Shown piece after piece: positions 1-5,534 of a stretch of 9,415 nucleotides of DNA. The notes beneath the pieces were generated by a model that saw only the letters and a program-made list of their open reading frames with translations, was not told where the DNA came from and did not search any database. Every line of letters begins with the position of its first letter. Within the stretch, counting starts at the first letter, position 1. The position numbers and the translations under genes are program-made. Source of the stretch: JBHIBA01 sp046758845 (GTDB lineage: Bacteria > UBA8248 > JACPRG01 > G963555815); assembly GCA_046758845.1 (NCBI GenBank), contig JBHIBA010000178.1:1-9415 (forward strand). The letters are read 5' to 3'.

Positions 1-96
1 CCTGCACTGAGCGAAGCGAATGTGCTCAAATCGCGGCTACAACGCAGGAAGGCAGAGGTCATTCAGCAAACTGACCCACTACTGACGGTCTTGTAA
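1..96 (+). CDS. Possible C-terminal end of an unidentified protein (5' end outside window)
   Basis: Frame 1 is open from the window edge to a TAA at 94-96 and would give 31 residues. The peptide is Lys/Arg/Glu/Gln-rich and amphipathic (contains LKSRLQRRKAEVIQQTDPLL) and reads like the helical tail of a real protein. It is too short to assign a family. A sigma70-like promoter candidate for the next gene begins within its last codons. That 31 codons are open is weak evidence by itself, so this may be non-coding. Confidence 0.35.
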   Translation, partial: PALSEANVLKSRLQRRKAEVIQQTDPLLTVL

Positions 97-119
97 GGTG
101 GACGAACCCGTGGAATAAT
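91..119 (+). promoter_or_regulatory. Candidate sigma70-type promoter for the MBL-fold gene
   Basis: TTGTAA at 91-96 (4 of 6 to the -35 consensus) is followed after exactly 17 bp by AATAAT at 114-119 (5 of 6 to the -10 consensus). Transcription would start near 126 and leave a leader of about 80 nt before the ATG at 209. The rest of 97-208 holds only a weak 7-bp inverted repeat (126-132 with 159-165). This is a consensus match only. Confidence 0.35.
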
Positions 120-208
120 TCTGAGCTTCTGACATTGTAGAATGGCAAGAGGTGTAGCTCAGAAGTCGTAGGAGTGAATTTTCCATTTCTAACGTGAGGG
201 GGGATTCG

Positions 209-1096
209 ATGCGGTTTAACAGAACAGGCGTAGTTTCAGTTCTTGTCTTCTTGACCCTGGTTACGTTTTCTCTCTTTCTCCCGGGCCGAGCTCCGGGGCA
301 GCTTCCGCCCGGCATGAAGCTCTTCGAAACGACGAAGGTCGCCGACGGCGTGTACTCCTTCCGGTTTGCCTTCCACCGCAACATGTTCGTCGTGACGGAC
401 GAGGGAGTGATTGCCACCGACCCCATGAACCCCAAGGCGGCCGCAATCCTGATGAAGGAAATCCGGAAGGTCACGGACAAACCGATCAAGTATGTGGTTT
501 ACAGCCACAATCACTGGGACCACGTGCGGGGGGGCCGGGTCTTCAAAGAGGCCGGGGCGCGGTTCATCAGCCACGCCGGTTGCGTCAAGCATTTCAAGCG
601 AGACCCCAACCCTGCCCTGGTCATGCCCGACGAAACGTTCAAGGAACGCTATGACCTCAATCTGGGCGGGAAAACCCTGGAACTGCTTTACTTCGGACGG
701 AACCACAGCGACTGCCTCGTCGTCATGAGACTGCCCGAAGAGAAGATTCTTTTCATCGTGGACCTTGTGACGCCGAGAAGATTGCCATACCGGATCTTGC
801 CCGATTACTTCCCGAAGGATTGGATCCGCTCCCTTCGGGAAATCGAAAAGCTCGACTTCGACCGCATCATCCCTGGCCACGGAATCCCTGTTGGCCCCGC
901 CTCGGCCGTCAGAGAAACTCGCGAGTTCTTGGAAGACCTGATGGCTGCGGTCAAGGAAGCCCGGAAGAAAACCCGGAACCCCGACAAGATCCGGGAGATG
1001 GTCAAGCTGCCCAAGTATGAGAAGTGGGGGGGGTACAATCAGTCGCTCGCCCAGAACGTCGAGCGGATTAATCTTTACTACCACATGGGGTGGTGA
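209..1096 (+). CDS. Exported MBL-fold metallo-hydrolase
   Basis: A 295-residue member of the metallo-beta-lactamase fold superfamily. The metal-binding set is complete: H100-x-H102-x-D104-H105 in SHNHWDH, H166 in the NHSD segment, D185 in VDL and H224 in PGHG, so a di-metal (usually zinc) hydrolase is expected. Residues 7-24 are hydrophobic behind a basic N-terminus, which indicates a signal peptide (possible cleavage near residue 30) or a membrane anchor. I chose the ATG at 209 because GAGGGGGG at 196-203 sits 5 nt upstream. An in-frame GTG at 194 would add MRGDS but places the Shine-Dalgarno inside the gene. The substrate cannot be read from sequence; lactonase, beta-lactamase-like and quinoprotein-associated hydrolases all share these motifs. 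It stands alone, convergent with the TPR gene, behind a candidate promoter at 91-119. Confidence 0.9.
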   Translation: MRFNRTGVVSVLVFLTLVTFSLFLPGRAPGQLPPGMKLFETTKVADGVYSFRFAFHRNMFVVTDEGVIATDPMNPKAAAILMKEIRKVTDKPIKYVVYSHNHWDHVRGGRVFKEAGARFISHAGCVKHFKRDPNPALVMPDETFKERYDLNLGGKTLELLYFGRNHSDCLVVMRLPEEKILFIVDLVTPRRLPYRILPDYFPKDWIRSLREIEKLDFDRIIPGHGIPVGPASAVRETREFLEDLMAAVKEARKKTRNPDKIREMVKLPKYEKWGGYNQSLAQNVERINLYYHMGW

Positions 1097-1138
1097 GTCC
1101 CTGATAATCCAAGGAAGAGTTGATTTTCGCGCTTGAAG

Positions 1139-1176
1139 GCGGCTTTGGGGATATTGTCCGGGGGGGGCAAAGCCGC
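1139..1176. terminator. GC-rich hairpin downstream of the MBL gene, possible terminator
   Basis: An 8-bp perfect inverted repeat, GCGGCTTT (1139-1146) with AAAGCCGC (1169-1176), has a 22-nt loop and lies 42 nt after the MBL stop. It has no T-tract on either strand, so it is at best a weak or factor-dependent terminator. It lies between two convergent genes, where termination would be expected. Confidence 0.3.
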
Positions 1177-1281
1177 GCCGGGTCAGGCCGTCTCTGCGGA
1201 GGGTTCCATATCGCCCTAAGCAAAAAGGCGCAAGATTCGGCGCTAAAAGTGCCCTGTCCGTTTCAGCTCGGATTGCTGCGT

Positions 1282-1312
1282 AAAGGCAGCCGGCCTTTTC
1301 ACCGCCGGCTGC
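1282..1312 (-). terminator. Hairpin terminator candidate overlapping the TPR stop codon
   Basis: A 9-bp perfect, almost all-GC stem pairs GCAGCCGGC (1286-1294) with GCCGGCTGC (1304-1312) across a 9-nt loop. Read on the minus strand, the stem is followed by CTTTA, a short T-run. The TPR stop codon (1299-1301) lies in the loop, so the stem codes for the last residues on one side. The short T-run makes termination likely but not certain. Confidence 0.5.
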
Positions 1313-2030
1313 GCAGCCTCTCCCCCATCGCCTTTGCCCGCGCCCTGAGCGCAGCGGTCTCCTCACGCTTCCCAAGCCTCTCATAAACACCGGCCAGGTT
1401 ATCCATGACCTGAACTGTGGTCGCATGGTCAGGCCGCTTCCCTTTCATAAGGATGAGCAAAGAGCGGCTCAGAAGCGCCCCGGCATCCCCCCAACGACGC
1501 TGATCCCAGTAGACCATGGCTAGGTTGTTGAGGGCCTCGGCCACGTGGAGATGCTCGGGGCCCAGGACTTTCTCCCGGATGGCCAGGGAGCGCCGATAGA
1601 GCGGCCCGGCCTCCGTGTGCCGGGCCTGGGCATGGTAGAGCGCGGCCAGATTGTTGAGGCTTGTCGCCAAGTCGGGATGCTCGGGGCCCAGGACTTTCTC
1701 CCGGATGGCCAGGGAGCGGCCGAGGAGGGCCTCGACCTCCCCGTAGCGGCCTTGGACATCGTAGACGGCGGCCAGGTTGTTGAGGGCCCTGGCCACATCT
1801 AGGTGCTCGGGCCCCAGGGCTTTCTCCCAAATGGCCAAGGAGCGCCGATAGAGCGGCTCGGCCCCTGCGTACCGGCCGGCCCGGTAGAGGCGATCTGTTT
1901 TGGCGCCCAGACGTTTCGCTTCCGCGAGCGTGCCCTGGGCTTGAACGGTTCTCGGGGCTGCGCAGGGCAAGAGGACGAGCAGACCTGCAGCGAGAAGGGA
2001 AGCTGCGATGCTCTTTCGGGCAATGCCCAA
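1299..2030 (-). CDS. Exported tetratricopeptide-repeat (TPR) protein
   Basis: A 243-residue protein made almost entirely of kinesin-light-chain-like TPR units with a 42-residue period. The recurring core is ALNNLAxVY...RRSLAIREKVLGPEH: GPEH occurs three times and RPDH once. The role is probably a protein-protein interaction scaffold in the cell envelope; no catalytic domain is visible. The N-terminus is a clear Sec signal peptide: basic MGIARK, a hydrophobic run at about residues 8-21, and a likely cleavage after VQA at residue 31. I chose the TTG at 2030 because AAGGAG (2045-2040 on this strand) lies 9 nt ahead of it. An in-frame GTG at 2057 would add MAPPKESDA but has no recognisable ribosome site. 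The gene is convergent with the MBL gene, and its stop lies in the hairpin at 1286-1312. Adjacent repeats are nearly identical at DNA level, suggesting recent internal duplication. Confidence 0.85.
   Translation of the reverse strand: MGIARKSIAASLLAAGLLVLLPCAAPRTVQAQGTLAEAKRLGAKTDRLYRAGRYAGAEPLYRRSLAIWEKALGPEHLDVARALNNLAAVYDVQGRYGEVEALLGRSLAIREKVLGPEHPDLATSLNNLAALYHAQARHTEAGPLYRRSLAIREKVLGPEHLHVAEALNNLAMVYWDQRRWGDAGALLSRSLLILMKGKRPDHATTVQVMDNLAGVYERLGKREETAALRARAKAMGERLRSRR
1551..1718 (-). repeat. 126-bp-period internal repeat in the TPR gene
   Basis: A 42-nt stretch at 1551-1592 recurs exactly at 1677-1718, 126 bp (42 codons) apart. A third, more diverged unit begins near 1803. The repeats encode the SLAIREKVLGPEH part of successive TPR units. 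Codon-level identity, rather than only protein similarity, suggests recent duplication or ongoing homogenisation between units. Confidence 0.85.
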
Positions 2031-2290
2031 GGCGTCGCTCTCCTTGGGGGGAGCCACCGGTGGGCTCAGGTGAAACGGGGCAATTCTAACCTAAAAGCCG
2101 GACGGAACGACATCGGTCAAAGCCAGTGAATGTTACAGAACGAGGGCATGTCTTTTCTCGCGCCGGGCGGGTGTTGCACATTGTTGATTCCCCCATCCCG
2201 CCACTCCGGTCTCAGTGACCCATTGGCAGGATTGTGAAAACAGAGCACGGTGAGAATCCCGGCAACCTGGAACGATCGGGCTTATTTCAG

Positions 2291-2318
2291 TTGACAGCAT
2301 TCTACCTTTCAATTTAAC
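2291..2318 (+). promoter_or_regulatory. Candidate promoter for amidohydrolase copy 1
   Basis: A perfect -35 hexamer TTGACA at 2291-2296 is followed after 16 bp by TTTAAC at 2313-2318 (4 of 6 to TATAAT). It sits in the most AT-rich part of the gap. Transcription from here would give a leader of about 210 nt that includes the inverted repeat at 2414-2449. The -10 is poor, so confidence is limited. Confidence 0.35.
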
Positions 2319-2413
2319 CTTTCCGAACGAACGGGACCTAATCTTTCAGTTCAGGCTTTTCCGATTGGCGGGATTCATCCTGTCGCATGCGTCCTGGGAA
2401 AAACAAGTCGCTT

Positions 2414-2449
2414 CGCGGGACCATTCGCCGCCAGGGGGGTCGTCCCGCG
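2414..2449. repeat. Inverted repeat in the leader of amidohydrolase copy 1
   Basis: CGCGGGAC (2414-2421) and GTCCCGCG (2442-2449) form a perfect 8-bp stem with a 20-nt loop, 88 nt upstream of the ATG. There is no T-tract, so it is not an intrinsic terminator. It could be an operator or an RNA hairpin in the 5' leader. No equivalent was seen upstream of amidohydrolase copy 2. Confidence 0.4.
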
Positions 2450-2536
2450 GCGGTAAACCTTCTGAAGCGGCGGGCTAACAGCTTCCAGGTCCTTTTTCTG
2501 ACTTAAGTTTTCTCACATGAGGAGGTACCCGGGAAC

Positions 2537-3934
2537 ATGAAGATCGATACGCTCATCCATGGCGCAGCCTACATCGTGACGATGAACCGCGAGCGTGAGA
2601 TCGTGAAGGACGGCGCCATCGCGGTCAACAAGGGGAAAATCGTCGACGTCGGCAAGAGCAGGGACCTTCGGAAGAAGTACCCCGACGCGGAAAAGAACAT
2701 CCGGGCAAGGGACCGGCTGGTCATGCCCGGGCTTATCAACGGCCACATGCACTCGACCCAGCAGCTCGCGCGTGGGCTCGCCGACTGCGTCTTCCTGCCC
2801 ACCTGGATTCACGACCGGCTCTACCCCTGGGAGGACGCCCTGTCCGAGGAAGAGGTGTACCTTTCAACGATGGCCTGCTGCATCGAGCTGATCCGGACGG
2901 GGACGACCTGCTTCGACGACCCGGGCGGCTACAACATGCACATGGCCGCCAAGGCCGTGACGGAGGCGGGGCTGCGGGCGAATCTCAAGCGGTCGGTGAC
3001 CGACATTCACGCCACCGGCCGCCCGCTGCCGCCCAAGATGCGTGAGAAGACGCGCGAGGGGCTCGCCGCCGGCGAGGCATTCGTCAAGAAATACAACGGG
3101 ACGGCCAACGGGCGCGTCGCCGCCTGGTTCTCCTGCCGCACGGAGAGGATGAGTTCGAGCAGCCTCCTGGCCGAGACCACGGAGTTGTGCAAGAAGCACG
3201 GGGTCGGGTTCGGCACCCACATGCAGGCGGCCCCGGATTCCGTCAACCGCCACAAAGAGATCCACCACGGCAAGCGGGCCGTCATTCGCTACCATGAGGC
3301 GGGGGCCCTCGGACCCCATCTCATCACCTACCACACCAACCACCTCAGCGACGAGGAGCTGGAACTCCTCGACGAGTACAAGGTCGGCGTCATTCACTGT
3401 CCGACGGCAAGCTTCATGGGGGCCTACGGAAGCATCAGCCAAGGAAAGCACCCGGAGATGTTCGCCAGGGGGATGAAGCACGGCCTGGGCTGCGATACGG
3501 CCCCCGAGTCGAACTTCGTGGATATGTTCCGCGTCATGTTCGCGGTGACGGCTCACCGGGATGTCCGGATGGACGCGACCCTGTTCCCGCCGGAGCACAT
3601 CCTCGAAATGGCCACCCTGGGCAGCGCCCGAGCCATGAACATGGAAAAGGACGTCGGCTCGCTGGAGAAGGGGAAAAAGGCGGACCTCATCATGCTTGAC
3701 ATCACGCGGCCGGAATGGATCCCCCACCACAACGTCATTTCCAACATCGTGCAGTCCTCAAGCGGGGACACCGTCGACTTCATGATGGTGGATGGAGAAG
3801 TGCTCTACGAGGATCGGCAGATCAAGACGGTGGACGAGAAAGAGCTGCTCAAGGCGGCGAACAGGGCGGGCCTCGCCGTGGCCAGGCGGACGGGATTGGA
3901 CTACTTCGGCCGGTCCCATTGGCCGATGATCTAA
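2537..3934 (+). CDS. Amidohydrolase-superfamily enzyme, copy 1 (guanine/SAH-deaminase-like branch)
   Basis: A 465-residue cytoplasmic TIM-barrel hydrolase of the branch that contains guanine deaminase, methylthioadenosine/S-adenosylhomocysteine deaminase and atrazine/hydroxyatrazine hydrolases. The N-terminal beta-sandwich strand (KIDTLIHGAAYIVTMN) leads to the metal motif H70-M-H72. H228 (THMQ) and D320 (LGCD) complete the metal site, H266 (TYH) is the catalytic histidine, and the C-terminal sandwich carries GSLEKGKKADLIML. The position three after H228, normally the catalytic Glu of HxxE, is Ala231. AGGAGG lies upstream of the ATG with a spacing of about 11-12 nt. The binding-protein gene follows after 169 bp with no obvious terminator, so co-transcription is possible. 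The last two thirds are duplicated exactly in copy 2. The substrate is not determinable; the missing Glu argues against assuming a standard deaminase. Confidence 0.9.
   Translation: MKIDTLIHGAAYIVTMNREREIVKDGAIAVNKGKIVDVGKSRDLRKKYPDAEKNIRARDRLVMPGLINGHMHSTQQLARGLADCVFLPTWIHDRLYPWEDALSEEEVYLSTMACCIELIRTGTTCFDDPGGYNMHMAAKAVTEAGLRANLKRSVTDIHATGRPLPPKMREKTREGLAAGEAFVKKYNGTANGRVAAWFSCRTERMSSSSLLAETTELCKKHGVGFGTHMQAAPDSVNRHKEIHHGKRAVIRYHEAGALGPHLITYHTNHLSDEELELLDEYKVGVIHCPTASFMGAYGSISQGKHPEMFARGMKHGLGCDTAPESNFVDMFRVMFAVTAHRDVRMDATLFPPEHILEMATLGSARAMNMEKDVGSLEKGKKADLIMLDITRPEWIPHHNVISNIVQSSSGDTVDFMMVDGEVLYEDRQIKTVDEKELLKAANRAGLAVARRTGLDYFGRSHWPMI
2991..3924 (+). repeat. 934-bp exact direct repeat, left copy
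   Basis: I found no difference between this tract and 6013-6946 (offset 3022 bp), and frames on both strands translate identically across it. It covers codons 152 to 462 of amidohydrolase copy 1. It starts right after a run of silent and replacement differences and ends at a G/C difference four codons before the end of the gene. The preceding 2741-2990 matches 5763-6012 at about 92%, and 2537-2740 matches 5559-5762 at about 70%. Confidence 0.95.
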
Positions 3935-4103
3935 GGGCTGATTGAGGCTTAGATACGTGGGCTGCGGTATGGGCGAAGTCAGGTTGGGGCACGGCGGATG
4001 GGGCAAGAGAAGGCCTTGGGTTGGACGTGGTGTCTCGAGGAAATCCCTGAAGAGACCTTCATCGATGCAGGTGAGGGGACTCTGACGCGGAAAGGAGTTT
4101 GAG

Positions 4104-5105
4104 ATGAGACAGGTGGTAGCTGGTGTAGCTCTCGCTCTTCTCGTAGTGGCTTCGCTGGTGCGGGCTCCCCTCGCCCGCGGGGAGAACATCACGGTCCTCA
4201 TGGACTGGATCTTCTACGGCGTTCATGCTCCCTACTTCTCCGCAATCGACTTGGGGCTTTACAAAAAGGGGAACCTGGACGTTACGATCAAACGAGGGTA
4301 CGGCTCCGGTGACACCGTCAAGAAGGTGGGCGTGGGAGTCGCCCAGTTTGGGATGGCCGACGCGGGGACGATGATCATCGCCCGCTCCCGGGGCACAAGC
4401 ACGAAACAGATCGCGATGATTCACGCAAAGTCCATGTATACGTTTATCGCGCTGGCGGATTCGGGTATCCGCACCCCAAAAGACCTCCGAGGAAAGACCA
4501 TCGGAAACACCGCGACCGCCTCTACCACAGTCATCTTCCCTGCCTTCGCCGCTGCCAATGGGCTCGAGCAGGGGGCTGTAAAGTTTCTGACCATGAGCGT
4601 CTCTGCCAAGTTTCCGAGCCTCCTGGCTGGCAGGGTGGACGCCATCGGGGGTTATGCCACCGATGTCCCCATTGCGCGGGCCAAGGCTCGGGCGGCCGGG
4701 AAATCTTTAGTGCAGGTCAAGTGGGCCGACTCGGGGATCGATCTTTACTCCAACGGCCTCCTGACCAATGACAAGATCATTCGGGATCAGGCGGACCTCG
4801 TCCGCCGGTTCGTCCACGCCTCCATGGAAGGATGGGCATGGGCATGGAAGAACCCGGACGGCGCGGCCCGCATCTTCAAGAAACACGTAGTGGAGGCCGA
4901 CGAGAAGCTGGCGCGCGGGGTCCTTCAAGTTGCCCTAGACCACCTCGTGGACAAAGGAGTCGCGAAGAACGGCCTTGGGCACATGGACCCGGAGAAGATG
5001 AAGAAGACCCGGGACGTGATGGTCCAGTTCAAGAAGCTCTCGGTAGTTCCTGCTGTGGAGGATGTCTACACGAACCAGTTCCTGCCAAAGATCTTCGTCC
5101 GTTGA
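4104..5105 (+). CDS. ABC transporter substrate-binding protein, NMT1/THI5-like
   Basis: A 333-residue periplasmic binding protein of the NMT1/THI5/SsuA/TauA class, which binds thiamine-pyrimidine precursors, sulfonates, nitrate and related small molecules. An N-terminal Sec signal (hydrophobic VAGVALALLVVASLV, cleavage probably near residue 26) has no lipobox cysteine. Family hallmarks follow in order: VLMDWIFYGVHAPYF (D34-W35, H41), the LGLYKKGNLDVTI segment, GVAQFGMADAGTM, a ligand-loop region DLRGKTIGNTATASTT, and a LAGRVDAIGGY hinge segment. AAAGGAG at 4091-4097 lies 6 nt before the ATG. Length is normal and the gene is intact. No permease or ATPase gene is in the window, so it is an orphan here. 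Its place between two amidohydrolases suggests it captures their substrate or a precursor; that link is inferred from position only. Confidence 0.88.
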   Translation: MRQVVAGVALALLVVASLVRAPLARGENITVLMDWIFYGVHAPYFSAIDLGLYKKGNLDVTIKRGYGSGDTVKKVGVGVAQFGMADAGTMIIARSRGTSTKQIAMIHAKSMYTFIALADSGIRTPKDLRGKTIGNTATASTTVIFPAFAAANGLEQGAVKFLTMSVSAKFPSLLAGRVDAIGGYATDVPIARAKARAAGKSLVQVKWADSGIDLYSNGLLTNDKIIRDQADLVRRFVHASMEGWAWAWKNPDGAARIFKKHVVEADEKLARGVLQVALDHLVDKGVAKNGLGHMDPEKMKKTRDVMVQFKKLSVVPAVEDVYTNQFLPKIFVR

Positions 5106-5534
5106 GGCGGGGGATACCGGGCGTCCAGCCTTTCGGAAGGGAAAGGTCGCAAGGGACTTCGTGGACGAGATCTGGCCGTTCCTGCGGGTATCTCGTCTTG
5201 CAGCCTGGGAATTGAACTTCATCAGGAGGGGATGCCGGTCACTCTCATCCCAGGGAACCAGGCGGGCTATTGCATGAGGCGGAGACAGGCCGGCGGCCTG
5301 ATGGTGGAGGGTCGATCGGATCGGCCGAAATGGCGACGTGGCCAACGAGATCGGCGCTTTCCACTTAAGCGTCCTTATGCGCCAAAATAGCGTTCCCGTC
5401 TTCTTCGCCGCCCCCATTTTGACCTTCGACATCTCATTTGAATCGGTGGACGGTCTCTTCTTGGCTGTTATGTGATAAGCGCCTTCATAATACCTAACCA
5501 TGCATGACAAGAGTACCTGAGGAGTCTATTCACT
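5106..5534. other. Non-coding stretch between binding protein and amidohydrolase copy 2
   Basis: This 429-bp gap has no convincing gene. It contains a 6-bp hairpin with a 3-nt loop (5286-5291 with 5295-5300, no T-tract), a 52-codon open frame (5232-5390) without clear family resemblance, and a CATAAT hexamer at 5486-5491 with a poor TTGGCT 19 bp upstream. TGAGGAG at 5518-5524 is the ribosome site of the next gene. The gap shares no visible similarity with the region upstream of copy 1, so the duplication does not include the promoter. It may hold a decayed gene remnant. Confidence 0.5.

Larger units (their letters stand above)
2031..2536. other. Non-coding stretch between divergent TPR and amidohydrolase genes
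   Basis: About 500 bp without a convincing gene on either strand, and visibly less GC-rich than its flanks around 2270-2360. It contains the TPR ribosome site (2040-2045), a TAGAAT -10-like hexamer for the minus strand (2088-2083) without a well-spaced -35, a plus-strand promoter candidate (2291-2318), an 8-bp inverted repeat (2414-2449), and the AGGAGG ribosome site of amidohydrolase copy 1 just before 2526. No tRNA or mobile element was seen. Confidence 0.6.

Noticed and set aside
126..165. 7-bp inverted repeat upstream of the MBL gene as a terminator
   Set aside because: The stem is AT-containing and short with a 26-nt loop and no T-tract.
1120..1386. 88-codon plus-strand frame between the MBL and TPR genes
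   Set aside because: It overlaps the 3' end of the TPR gene and two hairpins, has no good ribosome site and no domain.
236..1426. 396-codon open frame antisense to the MBL-fold gene
   Set aside because: It is longer than the sense gene, but the sense strand holds all metal-binding motifs, a signal peptide and a ribosome site. The antisense protein is rich in His/Arg/Val with no recognisable domain, typical of a GC-rich shadow.
2240..2265. Cobalamin-riboswitch-like string (GGTGAGAATCCCGG)
   Set aside because: It resembles one conserved block of B12 riboswitches, but the following core segment and the downstream B12 box are absent or in the wrong order, and the amidohydrolase is not a usual target.
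2864..3730. 288-codon antisense frame, repeated at 5886-6752
   Set aside because: It is duplicated only because the underlying amidohydrolase DNA is duplicated. It has no domain, no ribosome site and a composition typical of antisense in GC-rich genes.
5232..5390. 52-codon open frame beginning with ATG after AGGAGGGG
   Set aside because: The Shine-Dalgarno-like string directly abuts the ATG (too close), the product is Arg-rich and of low information, and no family is recognisable.
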